Assembly: GCA_024680595.1 (NCBI GenBank)
Contig: JAILCB010000009.1
Location: 1 to 35,287 of the forward strand
Reading direction: 5' to 3'
Origin: Lachnospiraceae bacterium
Lineage (GTDB): Bacteria > Bacillota > Clostridia > Lachnospirales > Lachnospiraceae
Length of the DNA: 35,287 nucleotides
In this document: in pieces, positions 16,934 through 25,074 of the stretch
Layout: each line of letters starts with the position of its first letter
How positions within the stretch are numbered: the first letter of the stretch is position 1
Notes under the pieces: model-generated
Seen by the model: the letters and a program-made list of their open reading frames with translations, nothing else
What the model was told of the DNA's origin: nothing
Databases searched by the model: none
Made by a program: the position numbers and the translations under genes

Positions 16934-17614
16934 TTAGGTCCAGAGCTTTGCCCGGGCCTCGGCTGATAGGCCTCCCCTCTGGTCATAGAAGAGACTGGAA
17001 GAGGAAGAACCCTTTGTCACATACCAGCGGCTGCCTCCGTCGAAATGGCTAATCTCTATATTAACCTTGTTTCCTGCGGCATTACTCTGGACCCAGTATA
17101 CAATATTTAGCCTGCCCAGCTGGACATGGGTCTGGCCATTGAGGGCTTCGGTCACCGGGGCATTGTAATGCAGCAATAGAGAAAGGGGCCGGGAGGGGTG
17201 GAAGCCATTCTCTGCCGTGGCATTGACGAAATAGGCCCTGGGCAGCCAGCGGAACTCGTCGTCCTGCAGCCGCTCATTGAAATAGGTATCCCAGCCCGCC
17301 CTTCCTGCTTTGCCGCCTTCGGTATAACCCCTGCCGAAGGGCTCAATATCCGCATAGAGGTATTTCATCATACTCATGCCGATATCATAGTCTGCGGTCA
17401 GGGCCATCACCGAATATATCCAATAGGCCGCGATACTTCCGGGATCCTGCACGTCTACGCAAGCCTTGAGCTCATCCAGACTCTCAGGGGCCGGATCCTT
17501 TAGCAGAATATGTCTGTCGCTTTTCCATTCGGGAGCCAGGATTATTCCGGCCTGCACATTCTGGGGGGTGGCGGGAGGGTTGGCAGGATTCATTATTTTG
17601 TCAAATAGACTCAT
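16934..17614 (-). CDS. conserved hypothetical protein resembling DUF6935
   Basis: A 226-residue soluble protein without signal peptide or membrane segment. The layout (IYSVMALTADYDIGMSMMKYL, a LPRAYFVNATAENGFHPSRP block, then an LLLHYNAPV region and a C-terminal stretch ending in a predicted beta segment, RWYVTKGSSSSSLFY) reminds me of the DUF6935 family of Clostridia, whose role is unknown. It has a strong AGGAGG eight bases before its ATG and its own promoter, so it is probably monocistronic. The family assignment is from memory. Confidence 0.6.
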   Translation of the reverse strand: MSLFDKIMNPANPPATPQNVQAGIILAPEWKSDRHILLKDPAPESLDELKACVDVQDPGSIAAYWIYSVMALTADYDIGMSMMKYLYADIEPFGRGYTEGGKAGRAGWDTYFNERLQDDEFRWLPRAYFVNATAENGFHPSRPLSLLLHYNAPVTEALNGQTHVQLGRLNIVYWVQSNAAGNKVNIEISHFDGGSRWYVTKGSSSSSLFYDQRGGLSAEARAKLWT

Positions 17615-17975
17615 TTCAATTGCCTCCTTTAATTTAGAAGATTGTATGTGTCTGTAGGCTATAGGCCGGATAAGCCCATTGGACAGAAGGTCTATTCTAG
17701 TGGATTTAGAGCGGTTGATGAACTATCTCCGGCAGACAGGTCTCTCATGGAGCGAGAGGAAAGTCATTGTTTATAATATAGCACATCTTTGAGGCAATGA
17801 AAAAGTATGATAGGACTTCGTTCTAGATTGAAATTGTATTAATATAAAAACAATTTTTCGAAAGTCTAGCTATTCTTGATTTTCCCACATAGTAGAATTT
17901 TTGTCAGTTTTGACGAATGGTTTTTGATTTGATATAATAACTTAGATTTTACCGATATTAAGGAGATTATGAGTC
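17615..17975. promoter_or_regulatory. divergent promoter region (DUF6935-like gene and zapA)
   Basis: Leftward, TTGCCT, 16 bp and TATAAA lie between about 17775 and 17805. Rightward, the zapA promoter sits at 17910-17938. About 160 bp of leader precedes the leftward gene. I see no gene in this region. Confidence 0.5.
17910..17938 (+). promoter_or_regulatory. sigma-A type promoter of zapA
   Basis: TTGACG (17910-17915), a 17-bp spacer and a perfect TATAAT (17933-17938). The zapA ATG is 38 bp further on, with AAGGAG in between. One of the best promoter matches in the window. Confidence 0.85.
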
Positions 17976-18425
17976 ATGGCATCCAAGATTGATACAGAGG
18001 TACTGATTGGTGGGCGGCTTTTTACCCTTACGGGCTATGAGAGTGAAGAGTATCTGCAGAGAGTGGCGGCCTACCTTAATGGGAAGATTTCTGAATTCGG
18101 GAAGATTGCCAGCTTTAAGCGGCAGAGCGTAGATACTCAGAATATTCTACTGCAGCTTAATATTGCTGATGATTATTTCAAGGCTCGCAGACAGCTGGAG
18201 GAGCTGCAGGAGTCTGTGGACGAAAAGGACAAAGAGCTCTATGATGTGAAGCATGATTTGATTACTACTCAGATCAAATTGAAGAGCATGGAGGAGGCTA
18301 TTCAGGAGCTGAAGGATCTGAATCATGAGCATGAGAAGACTATTGCCCAGCTTCAGGGGGAACTGGGGGCGGAGTCGACCTATCCGATTAAGCTTGCCCA
18401 GGGGAGTCAGACCAGGCATAAGTAG
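17976..18425 (+). CDS. zapA: cell division protein ZapA
   Basis: ZapA binds and bundles FtsZ filaments at the division site. The N-terminal head (DTEVLIGGRLFTLTGYESEEYLQRVAAYLN) is typical, and the rest (residues about 65-130) is heptad-like coiled coil with many Leu, Glu and Lys. At 149 residues it is longer than the shortest ZapA proteins but normal for Clostridia. AAGGAG lies ten bases before the ATG. A terminator follows, then the U32 peptidase gene, a common clostridial neighbour. Confidence 0.88.
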   Translation: MASKIDTEVLIGGRLFTLTGYESEEYLQRVAAYLNGKISEFGKIASFKRQSVDTQNILLQLNIADDYFKARRQLEELQESVDEKDKELYDVKHDLITTQIKLKSMEEAIQELKDLNHEHEKTIAQLQGELGAESTYPIKLAQGSQTRHK

Positions 18426-18515
18426 ATTAGACAGTCTATATGGGTAATTTTTCTTTAAGCTCCAGATTTGTAAAAGGCCGGTAGTTTTGTTTGGAATGAA
18501 ATATTGATAATGTGA

Positions 18516-18549
18516 AAACGGCTGCCCGTGAGTGGCAGCTTTTTCCTTT
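18516..18549 (+). terminator. intrinsic terminator after zapA
   Basis: GCTGCC (18521-18526) and GGCAGC (18533-18538) form a six-base stem with a CGTGAGT-type loop, followed by TTTTTCCTTTT. It lies just before the U32 gene, so starts upstream of 18550 for that gene are unlikely. Confidence 0.8.
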
Positions 18550-18567
18550 TCAGGAATTATAATTTCA

Positions 18568-21500
18568 GTGAATAATTTGAATTGTAATAATAGAATTGAA
18601 CTTCTTTCTCCGGCGGGCAATCCGGACTGTTTCTATGCGGCGGTTGCGGCCGGGGCGGATGCGGTTTATGCAGGCCTGTCTGCCTTTAGCGCCAGGGCTT
18701 ATGCGGGAAATTTCTCTATGGAGGAATTTCTGAAGGCCATGGACTATGCCCATTTATTTGGGAGAAAGCTCTATCTCACATTAAATACTCTTGTGAAAGA
18801 GCGGGAGTTTTCCTTAATTACGCCTCTCCTAGATCCCCTTTACCAAAATGGGCTGGATGGAGTCATTGTACAGGACATGGGGGTTATTTCCTTTCTCAGG
18901 GAGAATTATCCGCTCCTTCCCCTTCATGCCAGTACACAAATGGCCCTGACAGGGGTTTCCGGAGCCCGTTTATTAAAGGAGATGGGCGCCTGTAGAATTG
19001 TGACGGCCAGGGAGCTCTCTATAGGTGAATTAGAGGAAATCTGCAGGGATTCCGGCGTAGAGGTGGAGTGCTTTATCCATGGGGCCATGTGCTATTCCTA
19101 TTCCGGCCTTTGCCTCATGTCGTCTATGCTGGGGGGCAGGAGCGGGAACCGGGGCCGGTGCGCCGGCAGCTGCCGCCAGCCCTATAGCTGTGTGGAGGAG
19201 GATGACCTGAATTCCGGCCGCAGGAGGGACCCGATTTATCCCTCTAGTATAGAGGATTCCTACAAGGGCCGGAATCGTGGGCGGTCTGATTCTTCCGAAG
19301 AAGAAGGTTCCTGGAGGGGCCGGAAGCGGGGACGGTCTTATTCTTCTGGGGAAGAAGACCCTTGGAGGGGGCAGAAGCGGAACCAGTTCTATTCTTCCGG
19401 GGAAGAAAACCAGAAGTGGGGCCAGTTCAATTCTTCCGGGGAAGAAGACCCCTGGAGGGGGCAGAAGCGGGGACGATCCGATTCTTCCGGGACGGAAGGG
19501 GTCAGGAAGAGCCGTAAGCGTGGGCAGTCGCATTCTCCCGGGGCTGAAGGTTCCTCAATGGATGGGGAGGAATATCTCCTGTCTATGAGAGATCTCTGCG
19601 GCATCGAGAGGATTCCGGAACTAATCCGAATCGGTGTTTCCAGTCTCAAGATTGAGGGGCGGATGAAGAGCCCTGCCTATGTGGCCGGGGTCACGGAGAT
19701 TTATCGGAAATACATTGATCTTTATTATGAAAGGGGAGAGTTTTCGGTGGATCCCACCGATATGGAGGCCCTGATTTCCCTTTATTCCAGGGGGGGAAGT
19801 CCGGACGGCTATTTCAGGCGGAGAAATGGCAGGGATATGATTACCCTGACCCCCGGCGGCTATAAACGGGCTTTGCCGGAGGATTTTTCCGTGAAAAGGC
19901 TCCACATGCCTTTAGACGGGGAGGCCCGGATAGAGGCGGGGCAGCCTATGCGCCTGTATGTAAAGGATACGTCAGGGGCTAACTGCTTCACTGCCCTGGG
20001 GCAGGTGGCGGACAGGGCCGAGAAAAGGGCTGTTTCACAGGCAGATGTACGTAAGCAGCTATTAAAAACGGGAGACTCTTTCTTTTCGTTCAAATCTCTT
20101 TCTATTGACTTAGGAGGAGAAGTTTTTGTCCCGGTAAGTACCCTTAATTCCCTTAGAAGAGAAGCACTGGAAGGCCTGAAAAATAGCATTCTTCTGCCTT
20201 TTAAGAGAAATCTTCCGGATAAATATGAAGACAAGGCCAATGAGGATGGGGCTTCTAGCTCAGTCTGGGCAAAAGTAGGACAGGGAGGCGGAGAGGCTTC
20301 TTGTCTCCCGGGCTTTATTCTGCAGTTTGAGGATCAGGCCAGGGCGGAAGAGGTCTGCCGCTTGTTGGCGGAGAGCAGGAATGGGTTTGCCGGTATCTCT
20401 GCAATCTGCTGTCCGGAAAGGCCTTCTCTTCTTTCAAAATATGATGATTCGGATAGGGAGGGCATGGGTGCAGCCGGAGAGGGGGAAATAGCCTGGATTC
20501 AGCTGCTTCCCCATATTCTGCGATCCCAAAGTGCACCTCTGTCTGGGGGCGGGATGACGGATTCAGGCAGAAAAGGGGGGCGGGATACTGCTCCACAAAA
20601 AGTGAACGCAGAAACAATTGACGGTATGACGGATTCAGGCAGGAAAGAGGAGCAGAATACTGGCCGTTCAGAATCGTCCCCTTGTCAGGAGACTTACGGT
20701 GAAGGGCCTCGGCTCTTTGACTTTTCTGCAGAGGGGATCCTGGTACGAAATTATGAGGAGCTCTTTCTCCTAAAGGAGAGCCCTTATGCCGGAAGGATTA
20801 TAGCGGATGCCGCTCTCTATACCTGGAACTCAAGGGCTTGTCGGGAGATTAGGAGATTCGGGATTAGTGAAGACACGGTTCCCTATGAGCTCAATGAAAA
20901 GGAGATTCGGCAGAGGGGTATTGGGAATTCCAGTATAATATTGTATGGAAGGGCACCCCTCATGATTTCTGCCCAATGTATCCACAAAACTAGGACCGGG
21001 AAATGCGGCAGGCGGCTTCCGGAGGGCAGGAGAGGAGAACTCACCGATCGGAAAAAGGCGGTTTTTCCAGTTCAAATGGACTGCCGGAACTGCTATAATG
21101 TCATCTATAATTCTCTACCCCAGTCCCTGCACAGGGATTTTGACAAAATCCAGGCCTTAGAACCGGCTTCTATGAGGCTTTGCTTTACGGTGGAAGAGGC
21201 CGGTGAGTGTCTGGATATCATTAAGTATTATGTAAACCTATATTTCCGCCAGAGACCGGCGGGCCCGGGACAAAGGCAAACTGGCCGTCCGGAAGGGCAT
21301 ACGTCCGGGGAGAGGCATGCGGCGCCTGGAGACAAAGCCTTACAAAATAAGTCCCGAGAGGATCAGCATTTCCAGGACGAGGCTCTACAGGACGAGGCTC
21401 TACAGGACAAGGCTCCGCAGGACAAGGCCCTACAGGACAAAACCCTACAGACAAGGTCTCTACAGGACAAGGCTTTGCAGGGCAAGTCCTTAAAGGGCGG

Positions 21501-21585
21501 GTCTTTACAGGCTAAAGCGGCCCTGCAGGAGTGGCCTTCTTCCCGCCCCTACACCCGGGGGCACTTCGGCCGTGGCGCGGAATAA
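18568..21585 (+). CDS. U32 family peptidase with three repetitive insertions
   Basis: U32 proteins include collagenase-like proteases and RNA-hydroxylation factors. ELLSPAGNPDCFYAAVAAGA, DAVYAGLSAFSARAYAGNF and ECFIHGAMCYSYSGLCLMSS are the core signatures, then YLLSMRDLCGIERIPEL and VSSLKIEGRMKSPAYVAG. The C-terminus keeps the expected YTRGHFGRGAE. Three insertions expand it to 1005 residues: about 213-331 (Arg/Ser/Gly/Glu repeats), about 655-708 (GMTDSGRK twice) and about 922-991 (LQDKA repeats). I chose the GTG at 18568, since the longer frame begins inside the zapA terminator; its ribosome binding site is weak. The exact substrate is unknown. Confidence 0.88.
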   Translation: MNNLNCNNRIELLSPAGNPDCFYAAVAAGADAVYAGLSAFSARAYAGNFSMEEFLKAMDYAHLFGRKLYLTLNTLVKEREFSLITPLLDPLYQNGLDGVIVQDMGVISFLRENYPLLPLHASTQMALTGVSGARLLKEMGACRIVTARELSIGELEEICRDSGVEVECFIHGAMCYSYSGLCLMSSMLGGRSGNRGRCAGSCRQPYSCVEEDDLNSGRRRDPIYPSSIEDSYKGRNRGRSDSSEEEGSWRGRKRGRSYSSGEEDPWRGQKRNQFYSSGEENQKWGQFNSSGEEDPWRGQKRGRSDSSGTEGVRKSRKRGQSHSPGAEGSSMDGEEYLLSMRDLCGIERIPELIRIGVSSLKIEGRMKSPAYVAGVTEIYRKYIDLYYERGEFSVDPTDMEALISLYSRGGSPDGYFRRRNGRDMITLTPGGYKRALPEDFSVKRLHMPLDGEARIEAGQPMRLYVKDTSGANCFTALGQVADRAEKRAVSQADVRKQLLKTGDSFFSFKSLSIDLGGEVFVPVSTLNSLRREALEGLKNSILLPFKRNLPDKYEDKANEDGASSSVWAKVGQGGGEASCLPGFILQFEDQARAEEVCRLLAESRNGFAGISAICCPERPSLLSKYDDSDREGMGAAGEGEIAWIQLLPHILRSQSAPLSGGGMTDSGRKGGRDTAPQKVNAETIDGMTDSGRKEEQNTGRSESSPCQETYGEGPRLFDFSAEGILVRNYEELFLLKESPYAGRIIADAALYTWNSRACREIRRFGISEDTVPYELNEKEIRQRGIGNSSIILYGRAPLMISAQCIHKTRTGKCGRRLPEGRRGELTDRKKAVFPVQMDCRNCYNVIYNSLPQSLHRDFDKIQALEPASMRLCFTVEEAGECLDIIKYYVNLYFRQRPAGPGQRQTGRPEGHTSGERHAAPGDKALQNKSREDQHFQDEALQDEALQDKAPQDKALQDKTLQTRSLQDKALQGKSLKGGSLQAKAALQEWPSSRPYTRGHFGRGAE
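19291..19560 (+). repeat. 51-bp in-frame repeat inside the U32 gene
   Basis: TCTTCC(G)-type starts at 19291, 19342, 19393, 19432, 19483 and 19534 (51, 51, 39, 51, 51 bp) encode copies of a 17-residue unit like SSGEEDPWRGQKRGRSD, one of them shortened to 13. All lengths are multiples of three. It splits the conserved region between CRQPYSC and EEYLLSMRDLCG. Confidence 0.93.
21371..21518 (+). repeat. 15-bp in-frame repeat near the U32 C-terminus
   Basis: Units close to CTACAGGACAAGGCT encode LQDKA, LQDEA, LQDKT, LQGKS and similar pentapeptides. They separate the domain end (YVNLYFRQR) from the conserved tail (YTRGHFGRG). Confidence 0.9.
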
Positions 21586-21604
21586 TCCATTGGTGTGATA
21601 AAAT

Positions 21605-23113
21605 ATGAATCAAGCAATTCTAGGGCTTTCCCGATATGTTTTGGCGATTTTCATCGCCTTCTATACCCTTCACTGTTTCCTGACCTTCGGGGTTCATTCG
21701 GAGAAGGAAAGGGGAGGCTCCTACTTATTACAAACTATATTTCTATGTGTCATCCATATCTATGGTTTCGTCGTCCTCTACCTAAGGGAAGACAATGAAT
21801 GGATGCTCTTTTTTTGTGCCCTGCAGGAGGTCCTCTTTATTGGAATAATAGCCCTGTACCGGGTGCTCTATCCGGAAGCCAACCGGCTTGTTCTCAATAA
21901 TATGTGCCTGCTTTTGGCAGTGGGCTTTGTGATGCTGTCCCGGCTGTCCATGGGGCGGGCTCTGAGGCAGTTCTTCATTACAGTGATTTCCGTGGGACTT
22001 ACTCTGGTGGTACCCTGGTTTATGGAGAAAAGGGCACAGTTAAAGCGTTATTCCTGGCTTTTCGGTATTTTTGGCCTGTGCGCCCTGCTGGCAGTGAGGA
22101 TTGCGGGTTCCGTTACAAATGGCTCTACCATAACCTATTCCATTGGAGGGGTGACCTTCCAGCCCTCTGAATTTGTGAAGATTATCTACGTCCTCTTCCT
22201 GGCGGGAGTTCTGTCCGGACATGGCGTTAGCAGGGGTCATACACCTGTGGTGAATATGGGCTCCAATGGAGGCTTTGGCGAACAGGGGGCGGCCTGGGAA
22301 AATCGGGCCGGCTTTCAGCCGGATTCCGGGAAAAAGGGATTTTTAGGATTTTTTAAGGGGGAGAGCCACGAGAACCGGGATGGTTTTCAGACGGATGCGG
22401 TTTATGAGAATCCGATACCCCTGTCAAATATTCTTCCCGCGGCAGGTCTGGCGGCCGCCCATGTGGCTGTGCTGGTGGTTTCCAGGGATTTGGGGGCGGC
22501 CCTTATCTATTTCATTATCGGGCTTGCCATGATCTACACCGCCACCAGGAACCGGCTGACGGTGGCTGTGGGAGCGGTTCTGGGCTCTGTAGGCGCAGTT
22601 CTGGGCTATGTTCTCTTCTCCCATGTCCGGACCAGGGTGCGTGCCTGGAGGGATCCTTTCCGCTACATTGACGGACAGGGCTATCAGATTACCCAATCTC
22701 TCTTTGCCATTGGAACGGGGGGCTGGTTTGGAATGGGTCTTACCATGGGGTCTCCCAACAAAATCCCGGTGGTAGAGCAGGATTTCATTTTTTCCGCTAT
22801 TTCAGAGGAATTGGGTTGTATTTTCAGTTTTTGTCTAATCCTTATCTGCTTCAGCACCTTCCTAATGTTTATGAATATCGGAATGTCTATGAGAGATCCC
22901 TTCTATAGGCTGCTTGCCGTGGGCTTCGCTACGAACTATATTTTCCAGGTATTTCTGACCATCGGGGGCGCTACGAAATTCATCCCTCTGACCGGTGTGA
23001 CCCTGCCTTTGGTGAGCTATGGCGGTTCTTCGATTCTGTCTACTCTTATTATGTTTTCTGCGGTTCAGGGAATTTATATTATGAGGGCTAAGGGAAGGGG
23101 CGGAAGAGCCTGA
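21605..23113 (+). CDS. FtsW/RodA/SpoVE-family (SEDS) glycan polymerase
   Basis: SEDS proteins polymerise peptidoglycan glycan strands together with a partner class B PBP; the next gene encodes one. About ten membrane segments are visible. SIGGVTFQPSEFVKIIYVLFLAG, VVSRDLGAALIYFIIG, YQITQSLFAIGTGGWFGMGL and the C-terminal LPLVSYGGSSILSTL are family hallmarks. A hydrophilic insert (about residues 208-270, with ENRxGFQxD twice, 72 bp apart in DNA) lies in the loop after the QPSEF helix, which I believe faces the cytoplasm. 502 residues is long because of the insert and an N-terminal extension. Which SEDS subtype it is cannot be told here. It begins 19 bp after the U32 stop. Confidence 0.9.
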   Translation: MNQAILGLSRYVLAIFIAFYTLHCFLTFGVHSEKERGGSYLLQTIFLCVIHIYGFVVLYLREDNEWMLFFCALQEVLFIGIIALYRVLYPEANRLVLNNMCLLLAVGFVMLSRLSMGRALRQFFITVISVGLTLVVPWFMEKRAQLKRYSWLFGIFGLCALLAVRIAGSVTNGSTITYSIGGVTFQPSEFVKIIYVLFLAGVLSGHGVSRGHTPVVNMGSNGGFGEQGAAWENRAGFQPDSGKKGFLGFFKGESHENRDGFQTDAVYENPIPLSNILPAAGLAAAHVAVLVVSRDLGAALIYFIIGLAMIYTATRNRLTVAVGAVLGSVGAVLGYVLFSHVRTRVRAWRDPFRYIDGQGYQITQSLFAIGTGGWFGMGLTMGSPNKIPVVEQDFIFSAISEELGCIFSFCLILICFSTFLMFMNIGMSMRDPFYRLLAVGFATNYIFQVFLTIGGATKFIPLTGVTLPLVSYGGSSILSTLIMFSAVQGIYIMRAKGRGGRA

Positions 23114-23330
23114 CCTTCTGAAGACGACAGGTGGTATGGATTTGAAAATTCCGCGCATAAAGGCGGGGATGACTTCTGATCTAGAGAAGGAGGGACTGCT
23201 GAGGCCTGGACTTCTCTAGATGACAGGCGGGGATGACTTCTGGCCCGGAGAAGGATGGACTGCTGAGCCCTGACCTTCCAAAGGCAGGAGGGAGGCCAGA
23301 TTCGGCAATCCCGCGTACAAGGCGGGCCAG
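23105..23330 (+). repeat. 64-bp degenerate repeat spanning the ftsW-like stop
   Basis: GCCTGACCTTCT at the stop codon recurs as GCCTGGACTTCT (from 23204) and CCCTGACCTTCC (from 23268). The full 64-bp unit, starting GGCGGGGATGACTTCTG, appears at 23162 and 23226. The stretch has no gene. Confidence 0.8.
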
Positions 23331-23403
23331 GCCGCTGGCCCAGAGAGGATCCGGACAACAACTTAGTATATGAAATGCGCCCTGGAGGCCATTGATTGAG
23401 GAT

Positions 23404-24885
23404 ATGTGGAATTCAAGGAAGAAACGGAATAGAAAAGAGCTAATCGGACCCGGGGAGCCCCTGAAAAGAGAAGGGGGCCGCCGGAACCGGGAACTGTATG
23501 GAATCATGTATTTCTTCACGGCCATTTTCATTGCCTTGATGGGATATTTCGTTTATTATGTTCAATTTCGGTCGACTAAAGCCATCAATAGCTCCTATAA
23601 TATGAGGCAGCAGAATCTGGCAAAGCTAGTTATCCGCGGAAATGTCTACTCTGCAGGAGGAGATGTTTTGGCCGAACAGGCCCGGACCAAGGACGGGAAG
23701 GAAGTGCGCTATTATCCTGAACGGGAACTCTTTGCCCATGCGGTGGGATATGCGACCCATGGGGGATGCGGGGTGGAAAAGGCCGCTAATATCAGCCTTT
23801 TAACCTCCAATGCGCCTCTCTCGGAGCGGCTTCGCAATGAAATGGCGGGACAACGTAATTACGGGGACAATATTTATACTACCTATGACAAAAAACTGCA
23901 GCAGGCGGCATATCTGGCCCTGGGCAAATACCAGGGGGCGGCGATTGCCATGGAGGCCAAGACCGGGAAAATATTGGCCCTGGTTTCAAAGCCTGATTTC
24001 GATCCCAATAAAATCGACGAGGAATGGGATACCATTAATGCCGATTCGGATTCATCGGCCCTTGTAAATAGGGCTTTTCAGGGACTATATCCGCCGGGGT
24101 CCACCTTCAAGATTGTAACCCTGCTGGAATATCTGCGGGAGAACCCTGATAATTACACAGATTACCGCTATGACTGTAAGGGCAAAATGTCCTATGACGG
24201 TGTTTCTGTGGTCTGCTATCATGGCTCCGTCCATGGAAGTGTGGACTTATATGAGTCCTTTGAAAAGTCCTGCAACTGTTCCTTTGCCAATATGGGTACC
24301 CTTATTAATGTGGATCGCTTTAAGAGAACGGCGGAGGGGCTCCTGTTCAACGGGGAATTGCCCCTGGATCTGGCTTATTCCAAGAGCAGCTTTGTATTGT
24401 CAAATGAATCAGATTCGGAGGAATTGCTGCAAACTGCCATAGGGCAGGGAAATACTCTGGTAACGCCCATCCATATGGCCATGATTACGGCGGCTGCCGC
24501 TAATGACGGCAACTTGATGGTGCCCTATGAGATTGATCACAGGTCAAATTATAAGGGAAGCCTGATAGAGCAGTATTATCCTTCCTCCTATGGACGGATC
24601 ATGACTAAGGAGGAAGCCACCCTGGAACGGGAATTTATGGAGAGGGTGGTGGAGAAGGGCACCGGCAAGAAGCTGAGGGGCCTGTCCTATACGGCGGCGG
24701 GAAAGACCGGGTCTGCAGAGTATGGAACCGTTAAGGGCAACAGTCACGCCTGGTTTACGGGATATTCTAATGTAGAGGACCCCGAACTGGTGGTTACGGT
24801 GATTCTGGAGGGAGCCGGCAGCGGAGGCGATTATGCCGTACCCATGGCCAGGAAAATATTCGACGCCTATTATGCGAAAAAGTGA
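23404..24885 (+). CDS. class B penicillin-binding protein (transpeptidase)
   Basis: Cross-links peptidoglycan stem peptides at the outer membrane face. A cytoplasmic basic stretch and one membrane anchor (about residues 35-55) are followed by a periphery domain and the transpeptidase domain. The three active-site motifs are present: PGSTFKIVT (catalytic Ser near 233), SCN (near 289) and KTGSAEYG (near 434). It pairs with the SEDS gene just upstream, the usual partner arrangement. I chose the ATG at 23404; a TTG at 23392 with GGAGG close upstream is an alternative. Length 493 is at the short end for class B PBPs, so the N-terminal periphery domain is reduced. Confidence 0.92.
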   Translation: MWNSRKKRNRKELIGPGEPLKREGGRRNRELYGIMYFFTAIFIALMGYFVYYVQFRSTKAINSSYNMRQQNLAKLVIRGNVYSAGGDVLAEQARTKDGKEVRYYPERELFAHAVGYATHGGCGVEKAANISLLTSNAPLSERLRNEMAGQRNYGDNIYTTYDKKLQQAAYLALGKYQGAAIAMEAKTGKILALVSKPDFDPNKIDEEWDTINADSDSSALVNRAFQGLYPPGSTFKIVTLLEYLRENPDNYTDYRYDCKGKMSYDGVSVVCYHGSVHGSVDLYESFEKSCNCSFANMGTLINVDRFKRTAEGLLFNGELPLDLAYSKSSFVLSNESDSEELLQTAIGQGNTLVTPIHMAMITAAAANDGNLMVPYEIDHRSNYKGSLIEQYYPSSYGRIMTKEEATLEREFMERVVEKGTGKKLRGLSYTAAGKTGSAEYGTVKGNSHAWFTGYSNVEDPELVVTVILEGAGSGGDYAVPMARKIFDAYYAKK

Positions 24886-24913
24886 AGACGGAACCGGCAG
24901 CGGAAAGGATATT

Positions 24914-24963
24914 TAAAGGCAGAGTAAGCAATCCCCGCTTTAATTGGTTTAGCGTTAAATTTG
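24914..24963 (+). repeat. dispersed hairpin element, copy B
   Basis: AAAGGCAGAGTAAGCAATC, then CCCGCTTTAATTGGTTTAGCG, matches copy A at 13437 over its first 30 bases. CGCT and AGCG can pair and a TTAAATTTG follows, so it may also end the PBP transcript. Confidence 0.55.
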
Positions 24964-24994
24964 AAAAAATATTAGATGCATTTAACTGCATACC

Positions 24995-25023
24995 TTGAAA
25001 TCGATGTCAGAATGTGATATGCT
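24995..25023 (+). promoter_or_regulatory. thiolase promoter
   Basis: TTGAAA (24995-25000), a 17-bp spacer and TATGCT (25018-25023) lie 52 bp upstream of the ATG, with GGAGGTAAGGA before the start. The Rex box begins at the last -10 base. Confidence 0.7.
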
Positions 25024-25040
25024 TGTTAACAGTTTAACAA
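25023..25040 (+). promoter_or_regulatory. Rex repressor operator
   Basis: TTGTTAACAGTTTAACAA is a perfect inverted repeat and matches the established Rex consensus TTGTTAAnnnnTTAACAA at every fixed position. It covers the expected transcription start of the thiolase gene. Rex represses when NADH/NAD is low, and thiolase genes are known Rex targets in Clostridium. No rex gene is in the window. Confidence 0.9.
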
Positions 25041-25074
25041 TTTAGCTAATTCATAATTATTATGGAGGTAAGGA

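Noticed and set aside
18532-18567. Longer N-terminus for the U32 peptidase
   Set aside because: This stretch lies inside the zapA terminator hairpin and its T-run.
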